Below, piece by piece: positions 51,886-63,356 of a stretch of DNA of 64,000 nt. Each line of letters starts with the position of its first letter. The stretch's first letter is position 1. The notes beneath the pieces were generated by a model, which worked only from the letters and a program-made list of their open reading frames with translations, had not been told where the DNA came from and searched no databases. Origin of the DNA: Pseudomonadota bacterium (GTDB lineage: Bacteria > Pseudomonadota > Alphaproteobacteria > Micavibrionales > UBA2020); NCBI GenBank assembly GCA_021849295.1, contig JAJZTA010000005.1, positions 62,339-126,338 on the forward strand, written 5' to 3'. Position numbers and translations under genes: made by a program.

Positions 51886-51910
51886 AAAAGCCCCCTTTGC
51901 GGGGCTTTTT
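51886..51910 (+). terminator. Terminator beyond attR, probably the original tRNA-Ser terminator
   Basis: AAAAGCCCC pairs with GGGGCTTTT around CTTTGC, with a T-run at the end. It stands 8 bases after the right core, where a tRNA terminator would be expected in the empty site. The tRNA itself now has no terminator of its own nearby. Confidence 0.75.
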
Positions 51911-52186
51911 ATATGGCGCAGGAGGAGCGGGCGAGAAACGATAGGTTCGGCAATTTTCGCGTGCAAGCAAGCCTTGAAAAGGTACCGGCTCCGTCCTGAA
52001 AATTGCGACTTGCTCGCGCGGCAAATAATCCTTCCGTCTTCGCCGCCATCTCTTTCAGAGACATCCGATATCGTTTAAAATGTTACGCGAAAATGCCTGC
52101 GGAATTGTCGTTCCGGGCAGATTCCGGCTTGGAAACAGGTAGGGAAGGCGGAGAGTTTATATACCCTTACGCGCAAGGAGGATGTA
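51911..52186. other. Intergenic region right of the integrative element
   Basis: No gene is supported. There is a 9-bp inverted repeat, GCAATTTTC (51950-51958) with GAAAATTGC (51998-52006), and a tRNA-end-like string AATCCTTCCGTCTTCGCC at 52027-52044 that resembles a degenerate second attachment site. A small frame at 52003-52212 overlaps the next gene and lacks a ribosome site. Confidence 0.45.
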
Positions 52187-53872
52187 ATGCACATTGCCAT
52201 GACACCTATTGAAGATGCCTTCGTCTTTCGCGCCGCCATGGCAAATAACCGCCTGATCGTCGGCGCTCTGGGGTTTTCGGCGTTTCTCGCGCTCCAGATG
52301 GAAAAAAATCCCCTGCGGCTGGCGGGCATGTTTGCCGGAGCGGCCGTTTTTTTCGCCGGGCTGGTGGCGGCCCGCTACGCCGGCACATCGCCTGCGGCAT
52401 CGCTTTTGGCGGTTGTCATCGCCATCATTGCCAGCGCCATTGTGGCGGCATGGCCGGGCGATGCAAAAAAGCCCGAACGTATTATATACGCCTGTGTCGT
52501 CATGGTGGGCTGTCTTGCGTTGACGAATTTTCTTGCCTTCCAGAACTGGGGTTATACCGGCACGAACAGGGCGCCGCCGGCGACGCGTTTCACCGCGATT
52601 AACTACAACGACATGTTTCATTATTTCCTCGGCACGAAATACGCGTCCGAGTTGTCCTATACCCGCTTGTACGTATGCTTTGCGGCGGTGGGAAAAGACC
52701 TTGGATATCTGGATGCGGGCCAGCAGGCCCGCGATCTGCAAACAAACAAGATGGTGACGGTCGGCAGTTTGCTGCGGCATAGAGCCGAATGCAGGGCGCA
52801 TTTCACTTCAAAACAGTGGCAGAGTTTCAAGGCTGACGCGGCAACCTTTCTGCGGGCGGCGGTGGGGCGGCCGGGGGTCAGGTATCTGACGGACTTCGGA
52901 TATAATGCCACGCCGTTCTGGGAGATTCTCAACCGGCCGTTTGTCGCCTGGACGAAAGCGACGCCGGCAAACCTCGGGGCGCTTGCCATGATCGACGGCG
53001 TTTTGTTCCTTGTCTGCACCGCTTTTCTCGTGTGGGCATTCGGCTCGCAGGCGGCCGCTTTGGTGTTGCTGACGTGGGGCGTGGGCGTGATGTGGGTTAT
53101 GAACCACGTCGGAATCCCATGTTCCTTCGGCCGTTTTTGGTGGTTCACGGCGCTGACGGCGGCGGTTTGCCTGGCCGAGCGGCATTTTTACCGCTCGGCG
53201 GGCGTGGCGTTGGCCGCTTCTACGGCGCTGTGCGCTTTTCCGGGCGTTTTTCTTTTTTGGCCGGCGCTTGTCGCGGCAAGACAGCTCTTGCGGCGGCAGG
53301 CCCTTTCCGCCGAAATCAGACAATTGCTTGCCGGTGCTCTGGGCGGGGGGCTCGTGTTCGGACTCCTGTCCATGATCGGTGTGGCGAACCCGATCCATCA
53401 ATATATTGCATTCGTGCGCAATTCGACGCGGATAATGGCAGGCTTCATAGTCAATAATTTGGGATTGCAGCCACTGTTGCATACGGCCCCCGATTCCGTC
53501 ATCTGGGTTCTCCCCGCAACGGGGCTGTTCTGGCTGGTCTATGCGACATGCCGCAAACTCCCGCTGGTGCCCGCGCTGCTGCTTTTCGGGCTCTTTAGCG
53601 CGTTTATTCTATTGCCGATGGCAAACTATTATTACGTGGCTCTGGCTCTGCTGGCGCCCTTCATGTTGTCGCGGTCCGGCTCATCGGCCGGCGCCGATTT
53701 GCCGGTTTACGCCGTCTTCGTGTTTCTCGGAAACATCGTGTTTATCACGGATCCGTTTCATGAGATGTTTATTTATCGGGCCTCTTCGTTTTTACTGGCC
53801 GCTTTCCTGTGTTACTTCGCGGTCCGGTGGTATCGCATGAACAGTCCTGTGCCCGCGCCCTCTACGCCATAA
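52187..53872 (+). CDS. Polytopic inner-membrane protein (GT-C glycosyltransferase-like)
   Basis: A 561-residue protein with about 12 hydrophobic helices and one large loop (about residues 120-250) that carries YNDMFHYFLGTKYASELSY and YTRLYVCFAAVGKDLG. The phrase resembles a family of large membrane proteins in various proteobacteria, with an N-terminal membrane pair followed by an outside loop with an acidic residue, as in GT-C glycosyltransferases; catalysis is not shown. AAGGAGG with 5-base spacing supports ATG 52187. The next gene converges on it across a shared terminator. Possible roles are glycan or lipid modification. Confidence 0.75.
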   Translation: MHIAMTPIEDAFVFRAAMANNRLIVGALGFSAFLALQMEKNPLRLAGMFAGAAVFFAGLVAARYAGTSPAASLLAVVIAIIASAIVAAWPGDAKKPERIIYACVVMVGCLALTNFLAFQNWGYTGTNRAPPATRFTAINYNDMFHYFLGTKYASELSYTRLYVCFAAVGKDLGYLDAGQQARDLQTNKMVTVGSLLRHRAECRAHFTSKQWQSFKADAATFLRAAVGRPGVRYLTDFGYNATPFWEILNRPFVAWTKATPANLGALAMIDGVLFLVCTAFLVWAFGSQAAALVLLTWGVGVMWVMNHVGIPCSFGRFWWFTALTAAVCLAERHFYRSAGVALAASTALCAFPGVFLFWPALVAARQLLRRQALSAEIRQLLAGALGGGLVFGLLSMIGVANPIHQYIAFVRNSTRIMAGFIVNNLGLQPLLHTAPDSVIWVLPATGLFWLVYATCRKLPLVPALLLFGLFSAFILLPMANYYYVALALLAPFMLSRSGSSAGADLPVYAVFVFLGNIVFITDPFHEMFIYRASSFLLAAFLCYFAVRWYRMNSPVPAPSTP

Positions 53873-53873
53873 T

Positions 53874-53899
53874 AAAAATGCCCCGTAAGGGGCATTTTT
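53874..53899. terminator. Bidirectional terminator
   Basis: AAAAATGCCCC (53874-53884) pairs perfectly with GGGGCATTTTT (53889-53899) around GTAA. A-run and T-run on either side let it stop both convergent genes. Confidence 0.9.
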
Positions 53900-53916
53900 A
53901 TTAACCGGCCTTCAAC

Positions 53917-55698
53917 CTATCGCAGCGGCGTGAACAGGATCACGGCGCGCAGCTGCGTTATCGTGACATGGTCCTTATCGACCATGCCGTTCAGACCCTG
54001 TATGCGCAGCATGGCCTTGATGCCGTCCGTCTGCGCGCGCAAAACCATCATCTGAGCCATGTCGTCCGGAACGGCGGTAATGTTCCGCTGATAAAGTTCC
54101 TTCGCCAGCGGCTGCAGGTCGAAGACGGCCTTTTTGCCGTCCGCCATCCGCAGCGTAAAATCGCCCTTGGTCAATTCAAGCGTGACTGTTTGCGCAGTTT
54201 GGCCGTCTTCCTTGTAGACGAGTTTCCGCAGCGTGTTTTCGCCGCAGGCGCAATACAGGGGCTGCATATACACGACATATTCGTAAGGCGCGGCCTTTAT
54301 CAGATTCCCCTCCGAAGGCGCGGGGAGATAGGCGTTGAAGTCGGTGTTCGGTGCAGGCGGGCCAAAGCCGTAGGTATAGGGTATGCCCCACGCCTTCATG
54401 ATCATTTTCACGTTGTCGCTGCCATAGGAGCCGTAATCGCATACGAGGTCGAAGGCGCAAAAGCCGTCGTGCGCGCCGTTCTTTTTCAGCTTGAGGTGAA
54501 AGGGCGCCGTCCATGCGTCGATTTTTCCCAGAGCGTGGTGGTTGTAGAGATAGTCCATGACGGAGCTGACGCTTTTTCTGGTCGCGAAGGAGACCTGCAC
54601 CGGCGCCTTTTGCACCTGCCCGTTCTTGCCGATTACGCCCGCCTTTGCGAGCATGCCGCCGAGACGCCCGACCTGACTGGAAACGGACAGCGAATAGGCG
54701 CCCCACGGCCCGCCCGAGGCCAGCAGCAGCAAAAGGGCGAGCAGCATCGGAATATGTCTGATATGCGCGCGGGAGTGCCGCAGCGTATAAAGCGCCGTCA
54801 GCCCCGCGAACCACAGCCAGGCGATGACCAGCGCGTAACGCTCCTCGGTCAGTCCGTACTGGTGCACGCGCGTGTAGATGCCGAGGGCGAGCAGAAAAAC
54901 GGGCACGATCAGGATATAAAAGAAATATTTGTAAAATTCCCGCAAGGGCTGCGTGCCCGTTTCGCGGATGGGGTAGACGCCAAGGCAGGTCAGAATGCCG
55001 AGCGTGCCGAAGCCCGAAACCATATAGGCGAGGTTGCCGCGCGGCAGTTCCCAGTGCAGACCGATCTTGCCGAGATAGGCGTAGAGGATGAACATGTAGG
55101 TGAAGGCCAGCGGCACGGTGAGATAGTTGGCGATGAAATAGATGCCCTTGTGATAGGAGCATTCCCGCTTTTCAAAGTCGAATTTGTCCGCCCACTGCGC
55201 CAGCACGAAAATCGGCAGGAGAAAAAACCACCCAGCCGTCCAGAAATCCGTGTAAATATTGTCGGATATGCCGTGCAGCTCGAAAAGATATTTGATGCTC
55301 GCCAGCGCCGCGCACAGTCCGAGCGAAAAGACGAGCGCGGAAATGGCGCCCATCACGACCGTCAAAACGTTGAGATAGTTGTAGTACCAGACCGAATCCT
55401 CCGTGGCGGCGCGGCCGATATAGGGCGCGAATGTCAGCGACAAGGCCAGCGCCGCCGTGACATAGAGCGATGTGGGGTAGGTATATTCCGGCCCCCACGC
55501 CCCGAGGGCGATCAGGCCGCAGCCGCCGAGCAAGAGAGCGGCATTTTTGCCGCGCGCCAGTCCCTTGCTTTCAGAGAATATCTGCGCCGCCGCGGAAAAA
55601 ACGATCCCCTGCATCAGAAAGAGCGTCAGCCTGCCCGTCTGTTCGTCGGAAAGTATTTTGACGGCGTGCGTGTGCAGGACGGTGAGGATAAAAAGCAA
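53917..55698 (-). CDS. DUF4153 membrane protein, main part (gene interrupted near its 5' end)
   Basis: A 593-residue frame of the DUF4153 family: about 11 transmembrane helices in residues 1-345 (AALALSLTFAPYIG; WFFLLPIFVLAQWADKF; NYLTVPLAFTYMFILYAYLG), then a periplasmic or cytoplasmic mixed domain of about 240 residues (SSVMDYLYNHHALGKIDAW). The frame continues upstream without a shift to an in-frame TAA at 55731-55729, beyond which a further 23 codons with ATG and ribosome site belong to the same protein. A TTG at 55698 is the only plausible restart and has no clear ribosome site. The gene is therefore probably inactivated by one substitution, or read through. Family function is unknown. 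Confidence 0.8.
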   Translation of the reverse strand: MLFILTVLHTHAVKILSDEQTGRLTLFLMQGIVFSAAAQIFSESKGLARGKNAALLLGGCGLIALGAWGPEYTYPTSLYVTAALALSLTFAPYIGRAATEDSVWYYNYLNVLTVVMGAISALVFSLGLCAALASIKYLFELHGISDNIYTDFWTAGWFFLLPIFVLAQWADKFDFEKRECSYHKGIYFIANYLTVPLAFTYMFILYAYLGKIGLHWELPRGNLAYMVSGFGTLGILTCLGVYPIRETGTQPLREFYKYFFYILIVPVFLLALGIYTRVHQYGLTEERYALVIAWLWFAGLTALYTLRHSRAHIRHIPMLLALLLLLASGGPWGAYSLSVSSQVGRLGGMLAKAGVIGKNGQVQKAPVQVSFATRKSVSSVMDYLYNHHALGKIDAWTAPFHLKLKKNGAHDGFCAFDLVCDYGSYGSDNVKMIMKAWGIPYTYGFGPPAPNTDFNAYLPAPSEGNLIKAAPYEYVVYMQPLYCACGENTLRKLVYKEDGQTAQTVTLELTKGDFTLRMADGKKAVFDLQPLAKELYQRNITAVPDDMAQMMVLRAQTDGIKAMLRIQGLNGMVDKDHVTITQLRAVILFTPLR

Positions 55699-55728
55699 GA
55701 AAACGAAAACGGTCGACAGGGGAAATCT

Positions 55729-55800
55729 TTAAAAGTCGTGCCGCACCACCTGCGCCAGTTCTTCAAAACGGAATCTTTTTATCAAAGCTGCAACAGACAT
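55729..55800 (-). pseudogene. 5' fragment of the DUF4153 gene ended by an in-frame TAA
   Basis: ATG at 55800, preceded by GGGAGC 6 bases upstream, opens MSVAALIKRF ... VVRHDF (23 codons), then TAA at 55731-55729, then R-F-P-L-S-T-V-F-V-F in the same frame, leading into the 593-residue part. RFPL after a short amphipathic helix is how DUF4153 proteins usually begin. Changing the first T of the stop to A, C or G would restore one 628-residue protein. Confidence 0.75.
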
Positions 55801-56048
55801 GCGGCGCTCCCGAAGCCATATATTTTGAAATAGTATAGCTATTAAATTGTTGCCTCGTCACTGATAGTAACCGCAGTCTGTTTGCGGGGACAATTGGGCT
55901 TCTATTTTAACAGGATGTGTGGCAATTTCGATAAGAGCGCCGGAGGGCCATGATAATCGGGGCTTTGTTCCCGCGCGAAAAAGATATAAGTTGATAACAC
56001 AGGCATTATCTTTGTCTGGCGCATTTCAATAGATGTTCGGTTTTGACT

Positions 56049-57689
56049 ATGAATTTCAGCAGGATGACAGGGATGCCTTATTTCAAGCCTCGTATTATAG
56101 GATCTTTCTTGTGTGTTTTTACGCAGGTGATGTGTTTCGCCACCGGGGCAAAGGCGGCTTCCGGCACGGTACCCTTTGCTCCGCCGCCGATTGTGAATGA
56201 CTTGAGAAATTTGCTGATAGCATCTCGCGTGGCATATCCGCAGCAACTTCAGACCGGCGACAATGGCGATACTCTTTACTGGTCGAAAAACAACATTGAC
56301 GGATCAGCGCGCGAACTGGAGATATCCCCCGGCGAAAGCCTGACAAACGCGGCGCGGTCGTATCTTGAGCAGGCGTCTTTCTCCTGCCAGGGGCAGTTTG
56401 CCGAAAAGGTGGGGCAGCCCCGCCAGACGGAAAACATGACGGTCCTCAAGGCCGATACGGCCTGCGTCGATAACGCGAACAACCCGGCGACATCGGCGCT
56501 TTTTGTGCTTCACAACGGACAGCTTGGAGTTATTGAGCAGCAAGGCACGGTGAGCCAGTTGTCTGCCGTCATGGCGGACAGGGATGCCCTTATATCCGCC
56601 GCCGGTCCTGCGGCCGTTAGCCTTTCACCTCTTGCAGAGCAACCGTCCGTAGAGCAACCGTCCGTAGAACAGCCGCCTGCAGCACAGCCGGTTGCGCTGG
56701 CAAGCGCGGCGCCCGTCGAGGCCGCACCCCCGCCAAGTCCGCAGATTGTCGCGGATCCGCCAGTCCCCGTACAACAGTCTGTGGCGCAGCCTGAAACAGC
56801 GGTACAGCCGAAAGCTGCGGTACAGCAGCCTGAAACAGCGGTTGCCGCACCCCCGCCGCCACCGCAAGGGAATTCCGCAGAGAAAACGACAGGGTGGGCG
56901 ACGGCCAAGACAACGCTGTCTTCTTTCTTTACGGAATCTTCGCAAAAAGGTCTTACCACAACACCGGGCCTCACGCTTGGTCTCCAGATATCCAGATACA
57001 AATACAGGGAGCAGACGGGCAGCGCCGATCCTTTTGTAAACCTCGTCAGCTATCCGGTGGGGCTTGTGGCGGCTTATACCACGAAGCCACTGCCGTCATT
57101 TTACAACACCTATCTTCGGCTGGCGGGTAGGTTTGCTTTTGGGCCGGCCCATTACAGCAGCGCGAGCGGCACTGCCTCAGGGATGACAAACAATATCTGG
57201 GAGATCCGCGGGCTGATCGGGAAAGATTTTCCCTACGGCGACGTTGATTTTTCTCCTTATACGGGTTACGCGGTGCGCTACCTCTATAACGATGCCCGCG
57301 GACTGACCAGTCTTGGCGCCTCCGGATATCGCCGGCAAAGCGTCTACCAGTATATTCCGCTCGGACTTACATCGCGTCTCGGACTCACCGACGAGGCGCG
57401 TCTGGCGCTGAACACAGAATACGATCTTTTAACGGCGGGAACGCAGGAGTCGTACCTCTCTGATGTTAATCCGGCATGGGGGAATGTCGTCAATCACCAG
57501 AGACATGGCTTCGGGTTTAGAGGCAGTATCATGTTTCAGATGCACGGATGGTCGGCAGGGCCTTGGTTTGACTATTGGCACATCAAAGACTCAGATGTGC
57601 TGCCCATTCCGGGGGATCCGGGAATGGGCCTGATGGAGCCGGATAACAAGACGACCGAGCTTGGCATTAAAATCACGAAGACAATGTAG
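56049..57689 (+). CDS. Secreted protein with Pro/Gln-rich linker and outer-membrane beta-barrel-like domain
   Basis: A 546-residue protein. A signal peptide (IIGSFLCVFTQVMCFATGAKA) ends near residue 36. Residues 45-190 are a mixed globular domain with Cys in SFSCQGQF and TACVDNAN that may pair. Residues 195-280 are a Pro/Gln/Val/Ala linker with exact repeats of VEQPS. From 300 to the end, alternating strands with aromatic residues (GLTLGLQISRYKYREQTG; YLRLAGRFAFGPAHY; GYAVRYLYNDARG; WSAGPWFDYWHIKD) and a final amphipathic IKITKTM point to a beta-barrel of about ten strands. Several start codons compete (56043, 56049, 56064, 56073). It is convergent with the efflux operon. Function unknown. 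Confidence 0.75.
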   Translation: MNFSRMTGMPYFKPRIIGSFLCVFTQVMCFATGAKAASGTVPFAPPPIVNDLRNLLIASRVAYPQQLQTGDNGDTLYWSKNNIDGSARELEISPGESLTNAARSYLEQASFSCQGQFAEKVGQPRQTENMTVLKADTACVDNANNPATSALFVLHNGQLGVIEQQGTVSQLSAVMADRDALISAAGPAAVSLSPLAEQPSVEQPSVEQPPAAQPVALASAAPVEAAPPPSPQIVADPPVPVQQSVAQPETAVQPKAAVQQPETAVAAPPPPPQGNSAEKTTGWATAKTTLSSFFTESSQKGLTTTPGLTLGLQISRYKYREQTGSADPFVNLVSYPVGLVAAYTTKPLPSFYNTYLRLAGRFAFGPAHYSSASGTASGMTNNIWEIRGLIGKDFPYGDVDFSPYTGYAVRYLYNDARGLTSLGASGYRRQSVYQYIPLGLTSRLGLTDEARLALNTEYDLLTAGTQESYLSDVNPAWGNVVNHQRHGFGFRGSIMFQMHGWSAGPWFDYWHIKDSDVLPIPGDPGMGLMEPDNKTTELGIKITKTM

Positions 57690-57697
57690 AACGGCCT

Positions 57698-59050
57698 TTA
57701 TTTCCATGACCCGCCGAGCGCTTTGTAGAGGCCGACGGTGGCAGTGAAGCGGCCGAGTTCGGCGGTGAGCAGGTTGTCCTTCGCCGCATAGAGGCTGCGC
57801 TGCGCGATGAGCAGCGTCGGATAGTCGATCGCGCCCGCCTTGAACTGCTTTTGGGCGAGATTATAGGCTTTGCTCGCGGAGCGCACCGCGCTTGCGTATG
57901 ATTTTTCGGTTTTCCGCGCGCTTTTGATGCCGGCGAGCGCGTCTTCCGTCTCCTGAAAGGCGGTCAGGACGGTTTTGAGGTAATCGGCGGCGAGTTCCTT
58001 TTCCCGCGCGCGGCTCTTGGCGAGGCCCGCTTCGAGGCTGCCGCCCTTGAACAAGGGCGTCGAGAGCGCGGATGTCAGCGCCAGTGACGCGGTCGCGGGA
58101 CTGAAGAGCGGCGAAACGGCGATGCCCGGCGCGAGCCCGATATTGACGCTGGGGAAAAAGGCGGCGCGCGCGACGCCGATGTCGGCGTTGGCGGCGATCA
58201 GGTCTTCTTCGGCCTGGCGGACGTCGGGGCGGCGCTCCAGCAACGTCGAGGGCTGCCTCGGCGCGATTTCAGGGATATGCAGGCTGCTCAGGCTGTCGGC
58301 TTTGACCTGAAAGGTCTGCGGCGGCTCGCCGACCAGCACGGCGAGCCCGTCGAGCGCGACGGCATAGCTGTCCTGCAGCGTGGCGATCGCGGCGTTGGCG
58401 TTGGCGACTTCCGTCTTTTGCTGCTCGACTTCGAGGGCCGAGGAGGCGCCCGCCTTGAAGCGCAGCTCGATCAGGCGGAGCGTTTTTTGCAGGCTGTTGC
58501 GCGTGCTCTCGGCGACGGAAAGACGTCCGCGCAAGGTCAGCACGTTGGCATAGGCGTCGGCGACGCTGGCCGCCGTGGCCAGCGCGATTGTTCTTCTGGC
58601 AAAGACGCTGCTTTGCACGCTCGCCTTGGCGGAGGCTTCGGCGGCGCGGTTGGCGCCGAACAGGTCAAGCTCGTAACTCACGCTCATGCTGCCGTTCGCG
58701 GCGGAAAGATGCTTGGTGTCCTGTCCGGCGGTCTTGCTCGGAGTTGCGGAAATATTTCCCGAGAGGCCGGCTTGCGGAAACAGGGCGGCGGCGGCGATCG
58801 CTTCGTCCGCGCGCGCCTGACGGATGCGGGCCGCGGCGGCGGCGATGTCGAGGTTCTGCGCCAGCGCCTTCTTTTCCAGCCCTTCGAGTTCGGGGCTGTT
58901 GAAACGCCGCCACCAGTGCGCAAGGTCCGCCGCTTGCGCTTCTTGCGCGCCGCGCCATGCTGGTGTTTGTACCGCCGGACGATGATAAAGGGGGATGAAG
59001 GAACACCCCGCGAGGATCAAGACGCTCAAAAGGGAAAGGGCTTTTTTCAT
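57698..59050 (-). CDS. Outer-membrane efflux lipoprotein, NodT/OprM family
   Basis: A 450-residue TolC-like channel protein. MKKALSLLSVLILAGCSFIPLY gives a lipobox at LAGC, so the N-terminus is lipidated. Two TolC repeats follow with the usual helices: DIAAAAARIRQARADEAIAAA, SVADAYANVLTLRGRLSVAE, RPDVRQAEEDLIAANADIGVARAAFFP (given in part) and AFQETEDALAGIKSA. The start at 59050 has GGAG 8 bases upstream; the longer frame lies inside macB. It follows macB by 4 bases, so the three genes form the tripartite pump MacA-MacB-channel in one operon. Confidence 0.95.
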   Translation of the reverse strand: MKKALSLLSVLILAGCSFIPLYHRPAVQTPAWRGAQEAQAADLAHWWRRFNSPELEGLEKKALAQNLDIAAAAARIRQARADEAIAAAALFPQAGLSGNISATPSKTAGQDTKHLSAANGSMSVSYELDLFGANRAAEASAKASVQSSVFARRTIALATAASVADAYANVLTLRGRLSVAESTRNSLQKTLRLIELRFKAGASSALEVEQQKTEVANANAAIATLQDSYAVALDGLAVLVGEPPQTFQVKADSLSSLHIPEIAPRQPSTLLERRPDVRQAEEDLIAANADIGVARAAFFPSVNIGLAPGIAVSPLFSPATASLALTSALSTPLFKGGSLEAGLAKSRAREKELAADYLKTVLTAFQETEDALAGIKSARKTEKSYASAVRSASKAYNLAQKQFKAGAIDYPTLLIAQRSLYAAKDNLLTAELGRFTATVGLYKALGGSWK

Positions 59051-59054
59051 GGCG

Positions 59055-60991
<1,937 letters not shown>

Positions 60992-60992
<1 letters not shown>

Positions 60993-62179
60993 TACAACCG
61001 CGGCCCGAAGCGGAAATGACCGCCTGCTTTTTCAGTCTCTCCCGCCGCCGCGCCGGACAGGATGATTTTGTCTCCGGCGACAAGCCCTTCGGTCACCTCC
61101 GCGTCCGTCCGGTTCATCAGGCCGACGTGGATGACGCGTTTTTGCGGCCTGCCGTCGTCGCCGAGAACGCTGACAAGGTAGGCGTCGCCTTTGGCGTTGT
61201 CCGCATCCGGCTGGCGGTGCGTGAGTACGGCAACCGGAACCAGCGGCACGTTTTCGGCCTTGCCGATGGTGAAGAAGACCTGCGTGTCCATGCCGGTCAT
61301 GAGCAGGCGGCCCTTGTTCGGCGAGTCGATGAGAACGTCGTAGAGGACGACGTCGTTGACGATCTCCGGCGTCGGCAGGATCTGCCGCACCTTGCCCGGC
61401 CATGTGCGGTCCATCTGCCCCATCGTCATGAAGGTGGCGGGCATGCCTTTCTTAATGCTCATGACGTCGGCCTCCGCCACCTGCGCGCGGACGGTCATGA
61501 CGTCGAGGTTGGCGATGCGCAGGATGGTCGGCGCCGTCTGGCTGGCGTTGACCGTCTGCCCTTGGCGCATCGGAATGTCGACGACCGTGCCGGACATCGG
61601 CGCGCGGATCTTGGTGTAGGCGAGGTTGGTCTGGTCGCCGTCGAGGGTCGCTTGCGTTTCGGCGATCTGCGCCTTGAAGGCGGCGATGTTGGCCCTGGCG
61701 ACGTTCAGCGCGGCCTTGCTTTGCTGATAGAGGTCGCGGCTGACGGCGCTCGATTTGACCAGTTGCGCGTTGCGGTCGTATTGCTGCTGCGCGAGGACGA
61801 GACTGGCGCCGGCTTGCGCCAGCTGCGCCTGCAGCGTTTTGATGTGCGCTTCGTCCGCTGCGACCTTGGTCTGGTAGATGCGCGGGTCGATCTCGACGAG
61901 CAGCTCGCCCTTGGTCACCTCGTCGCCGAAATCGACGTGGATTTTCTGGATCTGCCCCGACACCTGCGTGCCGACGTCGACGTATTCCTTGGCTTCCAGC
62001 TTACCTTGCGCCGTCACTTCTTCTTTGATGTCGCCGTTGGCGATGGTGTAAAAGCGCGCGGCGGCCTTTTCGGCGGCGGCCTTCTCGTTGGACGTGAAAG
62101 CGTTATAGGCTTTCCATCCGCCGAAAGCGGCGAGCGCCAGCAAGATCATAGCGATAAATGCGCGACCGGATTTGCTCAT
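60992..62179 (-). CDS. macA: MacA-type periplasmic adaptor
   Basis: A 395-residue membrane fusion protein. One N-terminal anchor helix (FIAMILLALAAFGGWKAYNAF), a biotinyl-lipoyl half (GDIKEEVTAQGKLEAKEYVDVG; GQIQKIHVDFGDEVTKGELL), a long alpha-hairpin at about 100-190 (AHIKTLQAQLAQAGASLVLA; NVARANIAAFKAQIAETQATLDG), the second half-motif YTKIRAPMSGTVVDI, and beta-barrel and membrane-proximal domains. It is the first gene of the operon; the last base is shared with macB. It links MacB to the outer-membrane channel and stimulates its ATPase. Confidence 0.95.
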
Positions 62180-62313
62180 GACGAACCTGTTTTTGATGTC
62201 CGTAAATCTATCATATCTTCGGAGAAAAGCACGCCCCTTTTATAAAGGTGCCTGTTTTTGTCCTGTTGCGGTTTTGACGCGCATCAAGCACTTATTTACC
62301 GGAAGACCTGCTT

Positions 62314-63336
62314 TCAGCAAATCCGCGGCAAAAGCTCGCCGGAAGGCATGTCGAGGATGCGTCGCCCGCCGATTGCGGTTGCGAGCGTGACGCGGCCTTT
62401 GCTGCCTTGCGTAACCGTGCCGATGCGGGCGGCGTTTTTCTGCGGGGTGTGGCGGTTCATGATTTCGAGGGCGAGTGGCGCGTCCTCAGCCGAGACAAAG
62501 GCGACGAACCGGCCCTCGTTGGCGACATGCAAGGGGTCGAGGCCTAGAATCTCGCAGGCGCTTTTCACCGCCGGATCGACGGGAATGGTCGCATCGTCAA
62601 TATCGATCTGCAATTTTGCCGCGCTTGCAATCTCGTTCAGCACCGCCGCAAGACCGCCGCGCGTCGCGTCGCGCAGGCAGCGCACGCGCACGCCCGCCGC
62701 GAGCAGCTCCTGCACCGTTTCCGAGAGCTGCATGGTGTCGCTCTTGATGTCGCTTTCAAAGTTCAGATTTTCGCGGCGCGCCATCACGGCCATGCCGTGC
62801 CGCCCGATATCGCCGTTGAGCAGCACCGCGTCGCCCGCCTTCACCTGATCGGGCGCGATGGAAAAACCGTGTTCGATCACGCCGATGCCGGCGGTGTTGA
62901 TGAACAGCCCGTCGCCGTGCCCGCGTTCGACGACTTTGGTGTCGCCGGTGACGATTTTGACGCCCGCCGCGCCCGCCGCCGCGCGCATGGCTTGCGTCAC
63001 GCGCCACAGCGTTTCCATCTCCAGCCCTTCTTCAAGGATAAAGGAGGCGCTTAAATAAAGCGGTTTCGCCCCCGCCATGGCGAGATCGTTGACCGTGCCG
63101 TTGACGGCGAGTGTGCCGATGTCGCCGCCGGAGAAGAACAAGGGCCGCACCACATATGAGTCCGTCGTCATGGCCAATTTGGATTGCGGAATGTCCAGCA
63201 CGGCGGCGTCATGCGCGTCGGTATTGCCGAAAGCGGCATGAAACATTTTTTCGATCAGTTGCTGCATCAGCCGTCCGCCGCCGCCGTGCGCCAGCAGCAC
63301 GCGCGGATACTGCGCGAGCGGCAGCGGGCAGGTCAT
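62314..63336 (-). CDS. hypE: Hydrogenase maturation protein HypE
   Basis: A 340-residue dehydratase that converts the thiocarbamate on its C-terminal Cys to thiocyanate, the source of cyanide ligands of [NiFe]-hydrogenases. [19 protein letters not shown] at the start, [48 protein letters not shown] (ATP site) and [14 protein letters not shown] are family motifs, and the protein ends in the required PRIC. I chose ATG 63336; a GTG at 63360 overlapping the hypD stop by 4 bases is an equally reasonable start by coupling. It follows hypD directly. Presence implies a hydrogenase beyond the window. Confidence 0.96.
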   Translation of the reverse strand: MTCPLPLAQYPRVLLAHGGGGRLMQQLIEKMFHAAFGNTDAHDAAVLDIPQSKLAMTTDSYVVRPLFFSGGDIGTLAVNGTVNDLAMAGAKPLYLSASFILEEGLEMETLWRVTQAMRAAAGAAGVKIVTGDTKVVERGHGDGLFINTAGIGVIEHGFSIAPDQVKAGDAVLLNGDIGRHGMAVMARRENLNFESDIKSDTMQLSETVQELLAAGVRVRCLRDATRGGLAAVLNEIASAAKLQIDIDDATIPVDPAVKSACEILGLDPLHVANEGRFVAFVSAEDAPLALEIMNRHTPQKNAARIGTVTQGSKGRVTLATAIGGRRILDMPSGELLPRIC

Positions 63337-63356
63337 GTCAAAATCTCTTTGTTCCG

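Noticed and set aside
52003-52212. 69-codon frame before the 52187 gene
   Set aside because: Overlaps a gene with a strong ribosome site and has no start signal or recognisable features.
53968-55833. Plus-strand 621-codon frame over the DUF4153 gene
   Set aside because: Antisense shadow. It is noteworthy because it is uninterrupted where the real gene has a stop, but its product is Arg/Gln-rich and unstructured, and the membrane protein on the minus strand is convincing.
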